From Steroidobacteraceae bacterium (GTDB lineage: Bacteria; Pseudomonadota; Gammaproteobacteria; Steroidobacterales; Steroidobacteraceae), in contig JADGHX010000004.1 of the NCBI GenBank assembly GCA_019683695.1, positions 22,743-86,742 on the forward strand: 64,000 nt of DNA. The letters run 5' to 3'. The notes under the pieces are model-generated. The model made no database searches and was not told the origin of the DNA. It worked only from the letters and a program-made list of their open reading frames with translations. The position numbers were made by a program, and so were the translations under genes. Shown in pieces: positions 9,223 to 18,016 of this stretch (position 1 is its first letter; every line of letters starts with the position of its first letter).

Positions 9223-9957
9223 TCATCGTCGGCTCAGCTTGCGCAAAATACGATCAACTTGACGCCTTAAGGATTGCGGAATAGAAAGGCGCCCTGCCCG
9301 ACACCCATCGATGCAGATCCGCAGCACGGCCAGGAAGTCGCTTTGCAAGGTATGTCTTGTGTGGAGTTGATACAGCTGCAAAAGGGCTGTCCCGTGACAG
9401 CCTCGGACCCTGAGGCCACTGCCGCACGGACAGTCATGATGACCACGATAGCCGTGCATCAAGAGGAAACTGAGAACGGCAAGCACAGCGACTTTATCGC
9501 GGAGCTGTAAAGTATCGAGGTAGTATCGAAGAACTCCTGCGTCGCCGTGGTCTTGCTCACCGAACGGGTGCTGTCCGTGCTTCTTCCAGTATGAGTACCC
9601 GTAAAGGAATGGGATAACCAATCGGTTGACGAACTCCAGAAACGTAGGTTGCTCGCGCAACACTCGCCGTTGCTCAACCGGAAGGGCAAGACAAAGCGTT
9701 CCGTCCGGATTTAGATGGGGATAACTTGACTCGATTTGCCTCCCTGTCTCCCTGACCCGGGGTAGTGACTCAGGGAAGGACCTGGGGATTGTCAGCTCAA
9801 TGTCGAAGGACCCCCTAATGGTTTCCAGCCCATCCGCAAACGCCTCAAACGGCAGGGAACCAGAGACAACTATCTCGTGCTGACGTTCGGTAATGTTGGT
9901 GAGCTGCCTGTGTACGCTGGTGAGTTCGGCGAGCTGTTCTTGAAAGTCCGCTGTCAC
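9223..9957 (-). CDS. E2-like (ubiquitin-conjugating fold) CBASS accessory protein with C-terminal SEC-C zinc motif
   Basis: FDIELTIPRSFPESLP...SSYPHLNPDGTLCLALP resembles an E2 fold with a catalytic Cys; C-terminal CPCGSGLRVRGCHG is a SEC-C-type motif. GTG at 9957 overlaps the upstream stop (GTGA); the ORF-track start at 10155 overlaps the CD-NTase gene. Confidence 0.75.
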   Translation of the reverse strand: MTADFQEQLAELTSVHRQLTNITERQHEIVVSGSLPFEAFADGLETIRGSFDIELTIPRSFPESLPRVRETGRQIESSYPHLNPDGTLCLALPVEQRRVLREQPTFLEFVNRLVIPFLYGYSYWKKHGQHPFGEQDHGDAGVLRYYLDTLQLRDKVAVLAVLSFLLMHGYRGHHDCPCGSGLRVRGCHGTALLQLYQLHTRHTLQSDFLAVLRICIDGCRAGRLSIPQSLRRQVDRILRKLSRR

Positions 9958-11156
9958 CTCTCTTTCCACGGCTTCGGTGCGTTGACGATATGGATACGAG
10001 GTGGTCCGTCGTTGACCGATCCAACCGGAATCAAGCTTTCGAAGGCTCTTGTGACGACCGCGGAACCCAAGGTCCGACCCAGATGCTCCTTGACGAATCG
10101 CGGATCCGGGTTGTTCACAACATCGAGAAGATCCTCCTGGAGCTGGGTTACCCACGAGAAGAAGGCGCGAGCACGCGCATGGTTATTCTCGTGCCAGCGG
10201 TCTGCAAAATTCTCCTCTGGCCTCACCGGATTCCCGATGTACCAAGTGCCGTCCGGCCGACGCCTGATCAGGCCCATCGTGGCTAGTGCGGGATCTATCG
10301 ACTTACCTTCAAGAAGCCCCGTGTGTGCCTGAAGCTTGCGTAGGATCGCGGACAGGGCCGAATACACGTCGGCTTCGCCGCCATACAAATGTGCCGCGAG
10401 CGTTGTGATGATGATCGAGATCGGCGCGTACTCAACGCGGTCGGGATGGTTAAATCGCAGATCTCTGTGACGTTTCATCAGCTGGATTGAACGCTGAAGC
10501 GGAGTGCGCACCAGCAGATCTGGAACCTTGTCAATGCTCTCGAAGATCAGCGCGGCACGGCGCTGAAGCCTTCTCTTTTCTTCGATGGCAACCCGGGCAA
10601 ATGCAAACGCGTTCTTGCTATCGAACCATTCGCCATAGCCACGAGGATCGCTCGGGGACCATGAGTACGCAGAACCGTTCTTGTTCGTGATCGCGATTGC
10701 GGTATCCGGCAGACCGCGTCCGTCAGGAACCGCGGGAAGAACATCGATATGAAAGCCTACGCCGTCCTGTTCTGCGTACTGGAGCGTCCAGCATCGTCGA
10801 CCTTCGGGTTGGAGTAGTCTCCTGTAGGTGCCATGCTCTCGGAGGCGATTGCCGACCATCGATTTGACCGCCTGCGGCGACGTCCTTTCCTTAGTTATCT
10901 GGAGCTCACACACCAGATCGATGTCGTAGGATGCCTCGACTCCGTTCCGGATTGGTCTGACAATCGTGCCGAGTCGAAACGATCCCTGGACATAGATATC
11001 TGGTTCATGGGTAGAAGCGGGATACGCACCCTCCTGAAGCCAGCGCCCGATGGTCTGATAGCGATTAACAGCTTCCTGATACTTCTCAGGCGAGATGTCC
11101 AGCTCGCTTGCGACACTCTCCAGAAGGTCTGAATATCTTCGAACATCGATAGTCAT
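9954..11156 (-). CDS. CD-NTase / SMODS-type cyclic-oligonucleotide synthase
   Basis: QGSFRLGTIVRP...ASYDIDLVCEL and third acidic FHIDVLPAVPD form the nucleotidyltransferase active site; lies between patatin and E2-like genes. Confidence 0.88.
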   Translation of the reverse strand: MTIDVRRYSDLLESVASELDISPEKYQEAVNRYQTIGRWLQEGAYPASTHEPDIYVQGSFRLGTIVRPIRNGVEASYDIDLVCELQITKERTSPQAVKSMVGNRLREHGTYRRLLQPEGRRCWTLQYAEQDGVGFHIDVLPAVPDGRGLPDTAIAITNKNGSAYSWSPSDPRGYGEWFDSKNAFAFARVAIEEKRRLQRRAALIFESIDKVPDLLVRTPLQRSIQLMKRHRDLRFNHPDRVEYAPISIIITTLAAHLYGGEADVYSALSAILRKLQAHTGLLEGKSIDPALATMGLIRRRPDGTWYIGNPVRPEENFADRWHENNHARARAFFSWVTQLQEDLLDVVNNPDPRFVKEHLGRTLGSAVVTRAFESLIPVGSVNDGPPRIHIVNAPKPWKER

Positions 11157-12184
11157 GCTGATGCCGTCTCCTTCTCGGCCACAGACGAGTTCTCCTCAAG
11201 CGTATAGAACGGGACAAATGGCTTCGCGGGAGTCCTGAAGAACACGGGCTCCAGTTCCGGCTGCCGACTTCTGGCGAGCGTGTATCCGAGCCCCTTGAGG
11301 TCCTGGATGACTGTTGGGTCATCCATGCGATAGGTACTTTGCGGGACCGTCTGATTGACGCGATAGATCGCCGTCCGTTCATGCCCGTCGCCGGTCAGAA
11401 GCTTTGCGATTCCCAACGCGCCGTGAGACTGGCCGTCCATGAAGAGATTGATGACTTTTTGACCGAGCGTGCTGAGCCCTGCCCATTTGCGAATGGTGTA
11501 GGTTTCTTCCAAGCACCCAAGGCTGAGGACGTGAAGAGAGTCACGCGGCCACCCCAGCAGGGCAATCGCCTCGACAACCGCGAGCGCTATGGGGTTATTC
11601 GCCCACGTGCCTCCATCGGTCAACCCGACGGCGTGCCGTGTGACGTGTTGACGAAAGTAGGTTGGAGCAGCCGCAGTCGCCAGCGCAGCATCCACGGCCA
11701 GAGCTTTGTAGTCGTGCTTTAGTCTCGGATGGTGCGCCGTCTTGTAGATGTAGACCGAGCGGACCACCGGGTTCCAGGCGGGAATAAGCAGACGGGTCTT
11801 CGCATCCCCAATTCGCTTTTCGCCGAGCACGTCTTCGAGGACACACTGCAGCGCGCTGGAATCGTGCTTGTTTGCTACGATCCAGCGCCCCAATCGCACC
11901 GCGCCGGAAATGAAGTTGAGGATCGGTCCACGTCCCTGACCAAAGATTTCGGGGCCACGCCTTTCATACAAGCTGAGAAGCTCCGCTGCGCTCAGCCCCA
12001 TCGCCAGGCCGATGGCAATAATCCCTCCGGTCGAGGTCCCTGCGATGAGATCGAAATAGGAGCCGATTGGCTTCGCGAGATGCTGCTCAAGAGCAGCGAG
12101 GAATGCGGCGGGGAAAGCACCTAGTATCCCGCCACCGTCGATAGACAGGATTCGGCGCCCGGGTAGTTGAGTATCGCCTTCCAT
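11153..12184 (-). CDS. capV: Patatin-like phospholipase, CapV-type CBASS effector
   Basis: SIDGGGILGAFPAAFLAAL, GTSTGG nucleophile motif and DGGTWANNP; ATGA overlap with the CD-NTase start. Confidence 0.88.
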   Translation of the reverse strand: MEGDTQLPGRRILSIDGGGILGAFPAAFLAALEQHLAKPIGSYFDLIAGTSTGGIIAIGLAMGLSAAELLSLYERRGPEIFGQGRGPILNFISGAVRLGRWIVANKHDSSALQCVLEDVLGEKRIGDAKTRLLIPAWNPVVRSVYIYKTAHHPRLKHDYKALAVDAALATAAAPTYFRQHVTRHAVGLTDGGTWANNPIALAVVEAIALLGWPRDSLHVLSLGCLEETYTIRKWAGLSTLGQKVINLFMDGQSHGALGIAKLLTGDGHERTAIYRVNQTVPQSTYRMDDPTVIQDLKGLGYTLARSRQPELEPVFFRTPAKPFVPFYTLEENSSVAEKETASA

Positions 12185-12245
12185 GTGTGCTCTCAGCAGG
12201 AGCGCAGAACTCCTTGCCTTGTTATTGGTTCTGGTTGCCGACAGA

Positions 12246-12271
12246 AGGCCCGCCCCATAAGGAGCGGGCCT
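12246..12271. other. Hairpin in the CBASS operon upstream region
   Basis: aggcccgc (12246-12253) and gcgggcct (12264-12271), perfect 8-bp stem, 10-nt loop. Confidence 0.6.
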
Positions 12272-12332
12272 GTTGAACTAAGGGCGTGCAAAGTTCCCTG
12301 CAATTGAACTCACGACCCCCGTTTGCAATTCG

Positions 12333-12450
12333 AAGTCTCATCTTATGGGGTCCACAATCTTGTAACGCTTTGATTTCAAAGGTGCCCAAGTCTCACTTTA
12401 TGGGGTCCGAAGTCTCACCTTATGGGGTCCAAGTCTCAGCTTTTGGGGTC
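12333..12450 (-). repeat. Four 21-bp iterons, possible transposon-end transposase-binding sites
   Basis: Plus-strand aagtctca(t/c/g)(c/t)tt(a/t)tggggtcc at 12333-12353, 12388-12408, 12410-12430 and 12431-12450. On the minus strand the array begins TGTGGGAGACCCCAAAAGCTGAGACTT (from 12455). Confidence 0.85.
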
Positions 12451-12487
12451 TCCCACAAGCTCGTCAGCTTCTAGTCGTCGACACTCC

Positions 12488-13213
12488 TCAGCCGCATTTC
12501 GAGTCGCCGCAGTTCAGGCAGGTCATGCACCCATCCATCATCACGACGGCCGCGGTGCTGCACTTCGAGCAGAGCTGGGCGCCTTCGGGGAACAGCGAAT
12601 TCGAGAACGCGTCCGTCTGCTTCGTGCGCGCCTCGAACTCCGCCCGCTTCTGCTCGACGAGCTTCTTCTGATGCGGATCCAGCTCGGGCTTCTTCAGCAG
12701 CCCGATCGTCTGCAGGTGCCGCTCGATCACGTACCCCAGCTCCGCGATGATCGAGGGCATGAACTTCCCGCCGGGCTGCCAGTAGCCGCCGCGCGGATCG
12801 AACACGGCTTTCAGCTCGTCCACGAGAAAGGTGACGTCGCCGCCCTTGCGGAACACCGCCGAGATGATGCGCGTCAGCGCCACGATCCACTGGAAGTGAT
12901 CGAGGTTCTTCGAGTTGATGAAGATCTCGAACGGCCGCCGCTGCTCGTGCTCCGTGCCCTCGTTCAGCACGATGTCGTTGATCGTGACGTACATGGCGTG
13001 ATCCGACACGGGCGTCTTGATCTTGTACGTCGAGCCGATGAGCACTTCAGGGCGCTGCACCTCCTCGGTCATGCGGATGACCTTGGCGGTGCGGCCGTTC
13101 TTGTCCTTCACGCTCGTTTCGGACGCGGAGGACGGCGCGTCATCCGCCGGCGTGTCCGCCGGCTTCTGCACGCGGTACTTGACGATTTTCTTGTCGATCT
13201 TGATGGCGCTCAC
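12488..13213 (-). CDS. nrdJb: Class II ribonucleotide reductase C-terminal subunit NrdJb
   Basis: Directly downstream of the large subunit; C-terminal CSKCSTAAVVMMDGCMTCLNCGDSKCG. Confidence 0.8.
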   Translation of the reverse strand: MSAIKIDKKIVKYRVQKPADTPADDAPSSASETSVKDKNGRTAKVIRMTEEVQRPEVLIGSTYKIKTPVSDHAMYVTINDIVLNEGTEHEQRRPFEIFINSKNLDHFQWIVALTRIISAVFRKGGDVTFLVDELKAVFDPRGGYWQPGGKFMPSIIAELGYVIERHLQTIGLLKKPELDPHQKKLVEQKRAEFEARTKQTDAFSNSLFPEGAQLCSKCSTAAVVMMDGCMTCLNCGDSKCG

Positions 13214-13270
13214 GATGGGTTCCTTGGGTGTCGGGGGCTGTGACGGTGCCGGCGGGCCGGAAGGCGCCGC

Positions 13271-15418
13271 TCAGAACTTGCCGTAGTACCCCTCCTTCAG
13301 CGCATCGAACAAATTCGCCGCCGTGTGGATCTCGCCGTCGTACTCGATTTCCTCGTCGCCGCGCGCCTCGATCTCCGTACCGTCCTCGAGCGTGAAGACG
13401 TACTTCGTGTTCTTGAGATCCTCTTCCTTCACGAGCACGCCCTGGAACGCCTCGGGGTTGAAGCGGAAGGTGGTGCAGCCCTTCAAGCCCCGCTCGTAGG
13501 CGTAGAGGTAGATGTCCTTGAAGTCCTCGTACTTGTAGTCCGTGGGGACGTTGGCCGTCTTGGAGATGGACGAATCCACCCACTTCTGCGCGGCGGCCTG
13601 GATATCCACGTGCTGCTTCGGCGTGACCTCATCCGCGGCCGTGAAGTAGTCCGGCAGCTTCTCGGCCGGGTTCGTCGAGCCCGGCATGGCGCGCGGATTC
13701 ACGAGCTCGCGATACGCCAGCAGCTCGAAGGAGAACACGTCGACCTTCTCCTTCGTCTTCTTGCCCGGGCGGATCACGTTGCGGAAATAGTGATGCGCGA
13801 AGGTGGGCTCGATGCCATTCGACGCGTTGTTCGCGAGCGAAAGCGAAATGGTGCCCGTGGGCGCGATGGACGTGTGGTGCGTGAAGCGCGCGCCGACTTC
13901 CGCCAGCTCGTGCACGAGCTGCGGATTCACTTCGGCGATGCGCTGCATGTAGCGGCTGTAGCGCGCGTGGAGCAGGCGGCCGGGAATCTTCGCGCCGGGC
14001 TTCCAGCCATCCCGCGCCATCTCGGGACGCTTGCGGAGCATCTCCTGGGTGACGGTGAACTCCTCGTTCATGATGGGCGCCGGGCCCTTCTCGCGCGCAA
14101 GCTCGAGACCGGCCTCCCAGCCCGCCAGCGCCATCTCGCGCGAGACATCCTCGGTGAAGCGCACGGATTCCGGCGAGCCGTATTTCATGCCAAGGCAGGT
14201 GATGGCGCTGCCGAGGCCGAGGAAGCCCATGCCGTGACGACGCTTGCGCAGGATTTCCTCGCGCTGCTTCTCGAGCGGCAGGCCGTTGATCTCGACCACG
14301 TTGTCGAGCATGCGCGTGAAGACGCGCACCACCTCGCGATACTCCGCCCAGTCGAACTCCGCGAATTCCGTGAAGGGATGCCGCACGAACCGCGTGAGAT
14401 TCACCGAGCCGAGCAGGCACGACCCGTACGGCGGCAGCGGCTGCTCGCCACACGGATTGGTGGCGCGGATGTTCTCGCACCACCAGTTGTTGTTCATCTC
14501 GTTGACGCGGTCAATGAGAATGAAGCCGGGCTCCGCGAAATCGTACGTGGAGCTCATGATGACGTCCCACATGCGGCGCGCCGGCAGCGTCTTGTACACC
14601 TTGCACGCGACCAGGCCGTCGTCCTGCACGACGTAGCCTTCGTGCACGGGCCACTCGCGCCAGATGAACTTGCTGCTGTCGGTGAGATCCGGCTTTTCGG
14701 CTTCGTATTCCTTCAGGGAGAGCGGGAAGGCGAGCTTCCACTCGCGGTCCTCGCGCACCGCCTGCATGAACTCATCGGTGATCAGCAGCGACAGATTGAA
14801 CTGACGCAGCCGCCCGTTCTCGCGCTTGGCGCGGATGAACTCCATGACATCCGGATGGCCGACATCGAACGTGCCCATCTGCGCCCCGCGCCGACCGCCG
14901 GCGGAGGACACGGTGAAGCACATCTTGTCGAAGATATCCATGAACGACAGCGGCCCGGACGTATACGCGCCCGCGCCGGAGACATAGGCGCCGCGCGGTC
15001 GAAGCGTGGAGTGCTCGTAGCCGATGCCGCAGCCTGCCTTCAGCGTGAGGCCGGCCTCGTGCACCTTGCGCAGGATGTCGTCCATGGAATCGAGGATCGT
15101 GCCGGACACCGTGCAGTTGATGGTCGAGGTGGCCGGCTTGTGCTCCTGCGCGCCCGCATTCGAGGTGATGCGGCCGGCCGGGATGGCGCCCCGACGCAGC
15201 GCCCAGAGAAAGCGGTCGTACCAGTGCTCGCGCACCTCTTCACGCTCGACATCTGCAAGCGCGCGAGCCACGCGCTTGTAGGTGTCGTCCATGGTCTTGT
15301 CGATCGGCGTGCCGTCCTTGGCGGTGAGCCGGTATTTCTTGTCCCAGATATCCAGGGATGCTTCCTGAAAGGCGATGGAATCGATCTCTTTGGGTTCGAT
15401 CTTCACGACGGTGTTCAT
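13271..15418 (-). CDS. nrdJa: Adenosylcobalamin-dependent class II ribonucleotide reductase catalytic subunit
   Basis: RNR motifs FTVSSAGGRRGAQMGTFDVGHPDVMEFI, NPCGEQPLPPYGSCLLGSVNL, APTGTISL; start MNTVVKIEPKEIDS at 15418. Confidence 0.9.
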   Translation of the reverse strand: MNTVVKIEPKEIDSIAFQEASLDIWDKKYRLTAKDGTPIDKTMDDTYKRVARALADVEREEVREHWYDRFLWALRRGAIPAGRITSNAGAQEHKPATSTINCTVSGTILDSMDDILRKVHEAGLTLKAGCGIGYEHSTLRPRGAYVSGAGAYTSGPLSFMDIFDKMCFTVSSAGGRRGAQMGTFDVGHPDVMEFIRAKRENGRLRQFNLSLLITDEFMQAVREDREWKLAFPLSLKEYEAEKPDLTDSSKFIWREWPVHEGYVVQDDGLVACKVYKTLPARRMWDVIMSSTYDFAEPGFILIDRVNEMNNNWWCENIRATNPCGEQPLPPYGSCLLGSVNLTRFVRHPFTEFAEFDWAEYREVVRVFTRMLDNVVEINGLPLEKQREEILRKRRHGMGFLGLGSAITCLGMKYGSPESVRFTEDVSREMALAGWEAGLELAREKGPAPIMNEEFTVTQEMLRKRPEMARDGWKPGAKIPGRLLHARYSRYMQRIAEVNPQLVHELAEVGARFTHHTSIAPTGTISLSLANNASNGIEPTFAHHYFRNVIRPGKKTKEKVDVFSFELLAYRELVNPRAMPGSTNPAEKLPDYFTAADEVTPKQHVDIQAAAQKWVDSSISKTANVPTDYKYEDFKDIYLYAYERGLKGCTTFRFNPEAFQGVLVKEEDLKNTKYVFTLEDGTEIEARGDEEIEYDGEIHTAANLFDALKEGYYGKF

Positions 15419-15607
15419 GGACCCGCAGCGCTCCGGTTTTTCTTGCGGCCGTCTGTACAAATCCAAAGAGGCGCCGCACGCTTCCCAGCACAGGCATGCA
15501 CACGTGCAGCAAGGCGCGGTGAGATGGGGCCTGCTGCCCGACGCGACTTCCCCTTCGGAAACTCCCCGATACGCCCGCTTGTTCGCTCTGTTCGAGAGAG
15601 CTGAGCG

Positions 15608-15623
15608 ATACAAGATGTTGTGT
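15608..15623. promoter_or_regulatory. Candidate NrdR box upstream of nrdJa
   Basis: atacaagatgttgtgt matches 13/16 of the recalled consensus acaCwAtATaTwGtgt. Confidence 0.35.
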
Positions 15624-15964
15624 CGGGGAACAGAGCCTAATGACGTGCAATAGAGCCGTCAAGATTCACTCAGCTCTGAATTCGGTTCGAAATTATTATT
15701 CCGGATCAGTCGCTTACGAGACAACGTGCGGCGCGAATCGATGCGAAAAATGCGCTCGCACCGCGCATCGGCCCGCAGCGCCTCACCCCAAGATATTGTG
15801 CCCAGCTATTGCACAGGTTCTGCACACGATGTTCACAGGCGACGCTCGCGGCTGCGCTCTCGTGACGCGCATCGCGCGCCAGGTACTTGGGCTTGAAAGC
15901 GGCAGTGCAGTCCGCAAATCGCCGTCAGCCGCGCGTGTGGCGCGAAACTTCTGGAGAGCCTGAC

Positions 15965-16396
15965 ATGACCATCGTTCGTTACGAGCCTTTCCGGCTGCTG
16001 AGCCACTTTCATCGCGATCTGAGCCGTTTCTTCGATGAGGAGCTGACGCCTGCCGCGAATACGGTGACCTGGCTGCCATCGGTGGACGTGCGTGAGGAAG
16101 ACACTCGCTACGTCGTGCAAGCCGATCTGCCTGGCGTCGACAAGAAAGATATCGAGATCACCGCCGAAAACGGCGTGCTCACGCTGCGCGGCGAGCGTCG
16201 CAGCGAGCACCGTGAGAATGCGAAGGGCTACGAGCGCATCGAGCGCGTCTCCGGCCGCTTCCTTCGCCGCTTCACACTTCCGGAGACGGCGGACGTGTCT
16301 GCGATCACGGCCAGGCACGAAAACGGTGTGCTCGAAGTGAGCATTCCGAAACTTGCAGCGGTCCAGCCGAAGCGCATCGAGATCAAGGCGGCCTGA
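15965..16396 (+). CDS. Hsp20/alpha-crystallin family small heat shock protein
   Basis: WLPSVDVREEDTRYVVQADLPGVDKKDIEITAENGVLTLRGER...NGVLEVSIPK. Confidence 0.93.
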   Translation: MTIVRYEPFRLLSHFHRDLSRFFDEELTPAANTVTWLPSVDVREEDTRYVVQADLPGVDKKDIEITAENGVLTLRGERRSEHRENAKGYERIERVSGRFLRRFTLPETADVSAITARHENGVLEVSIPKLAAVQPKRIEIKAA

Positions 16397-16557
16397 GCCG
16401 CTTCGCGCTTCACGCCGCTTTCGCGGGCGGGCTGCGCAGAAATCTCCGGCAGCCCGCTCGCAGATTGTCGCAAGCCACTCTTTCCGGCGGTCTGACACGG
16501 ACCGCCGGGGCATTTAGAATCCATCGGTTCGCAGTTGCGTTCGACCCTGGAAACACC

Positions 16558-17934
16558 ATGTCACGCGCTTCCCTGTCGCTCATAGCGCTGCTGTTCCTGA
16601 GCGCGGTCGCCCCGGCGCAGTCGGGCTCGGGCCTGCCCTCTGCGGTAGGGGAAACCCCGCTGCCGTCGCTCTCGCCGATGATCAAGCGCGTGTCGCCCGC
16701 AGTGGTGAACATCTCCACGAAGGGCACGATCAAGGAGAGCGGGCCCGGCAACCCGTTTCTTGAAGATCCCTTTTTCCGCCGCTTCTTTGACGTGCCGCCC
16801 GGCAGCGGCCCGCGTTCTCGTCCGTTCCAGAGCGCAGGGTCCGGCGTCATCTTCGACGCGAAGAACGGCTACATCGTCACCAACGCTCACGTCGTCGAGA
16901 ACGCGAGCGAGATCACCGTAACGCTGCAGGATGGGCACGACCTCAAGGCAGAGCTCGTGGGGAGCGATGCGCCCTCGGACGTTGCAGTGCTCAAGGTGAA
17001 GTCCGACAACCTCACACAGATCGGTCTCGGCGATTCCTCCAAGGTCGAGGTCGGCGACTTCGTCGTGGCCATCGGCAACCCGTTCGGCCTGCAGCACACG
17101 GTCACGTCCGGCATCATCAGCGGGCTGTCCCGCTCCGGCATCAATCCGGACGGCTACGAGGACTTCATTCAGACCGATGCGTCCATCAATCCCGGCAACT
17201 CCGGCGGCGCGCTCGTCAATCTGCGCGGCGAGCTGATCGGCATCAACACCGCGATCCTCTCGCGCACCGGCGGCAACATCGGCATCGGGTTCGCCATTCC
17301 GGTGAACATGGCGCGCAGCGTGATGGACCAGCTCATCAAGTTCGGCTCGGTGAAGCGCGGGCTGCTCGGCGTGAGCATCTACAACCTGACGCCGGACATC
17401 GCAAAGCTGTACGGGCTGTCGGACACGCAGGGCGCGCTGGTGTCGCAGGTCGTGGCAGGTTCCGCGGCCGACAAGGCGGGTGTGCGCATCGGGGATGTGA
17501 TCACGTCCGTGAACGGTCACACGGTGAAGTCGAACTCGGAGCTGCGTAACGCCATCGGCATGCTGCGCGTCGGGGACAAGGTGGACATCGGCGTGCTGCG
17601 GGATGGCAAGCCGCAGAAGCTCACCGCCGTGATCGCGGATTCGGCGGAAGCGCCCGCCAGGGAAACGACGCCGCAGGAGTCGAACGCCATTCACGGCGGC
17701 CTCGAGGGCGCAAGTCTTGCGGATGCACCCGAGGGCGCCGGTGCGCTCGTGCGTTCGGTGGAGCCTGGCAGCGCCGCTGCGCAGGGCGGGCTGCGGAACA
17801 ACGACGTGATCATCGGCGTGAATCGCGGCAAGGTCACGAACCTGCAGCAGCTGCGCGAGCGAGCCAAGGGTGCGTCGACCCTCGTGCTCGAAGTGCGGCG
17901 CGGGAAAACGGTTCTGCTGATCCCGGTTCGATAG
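16558..17934 (+). CDS. Do/HtrA family periplasmic serine protease with PDZ domains
   Basis: Signal peptide; catalytic region IVTNAHVVENA...SDVAVLKV...INPGNSGGALVNLRGELIGINTA; two PDZ domains. Confidence 0.93.
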   Translation: MSRASLSLIALLFLSAVAPAQSGSGLPSAVGETPLPSLSPMIKRVSPAVVNISTKGTIKESGPGNPFLEDPFFRRFFDVPPGSGPRSRPFQSAGSGVIFDAKNGYIVTNAHVVENASEITVTLQDGHDLKAELVGSDAPSDVAVLKVKSDNLTQIGLGDSSKVEVGDFVVAIGNPFGLQHTVTSGIISGLSRSGINPDGYEDFIQTDASINPGNSGGALVNLRGELIGINTAILSRTGGNIGIGFAIPVNMARSVMDQLIKFGSVKRGLLGVSIYNLTPDIAKLYGLSDTQGALVSQVVAGSAADKAGVRIGDVITSVNGHTVKSNSELRNAIGMLRVGDKVDIGVLRDGKPQKLTAVIADSAEAPARETTPQESNAIHGGLEGASLADAPEGAGALVRSVEPGSAAAQGGLRNNDVIIGVNRGKVTNLQQLRERAKGASTLVLEVRRGKTVLLIPVR

Positions 17935-18016
17935 GTATTCTGGAAGAATCGACCGCTGCGATTGTTGGGGACGAGGCCACGGCCTTCGTCCGACTCCGGT
18001 TCCGGTGTCCTGGTTC

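Noticed and set aside
12333-12450. Possible CRISPR array
   Set aside because: Intervals are 0-34 bp, irregular, without uniform spacers or cas genes; no CRISPR array seen in the window.
13325-15604. 759-aa plus-strand ORF opposite nrdJa
   Set aside because: Antisense to a clear RNR gene; Arg/His/Leu-rich composition typical of shadow ORFs in GC-rich DNA.
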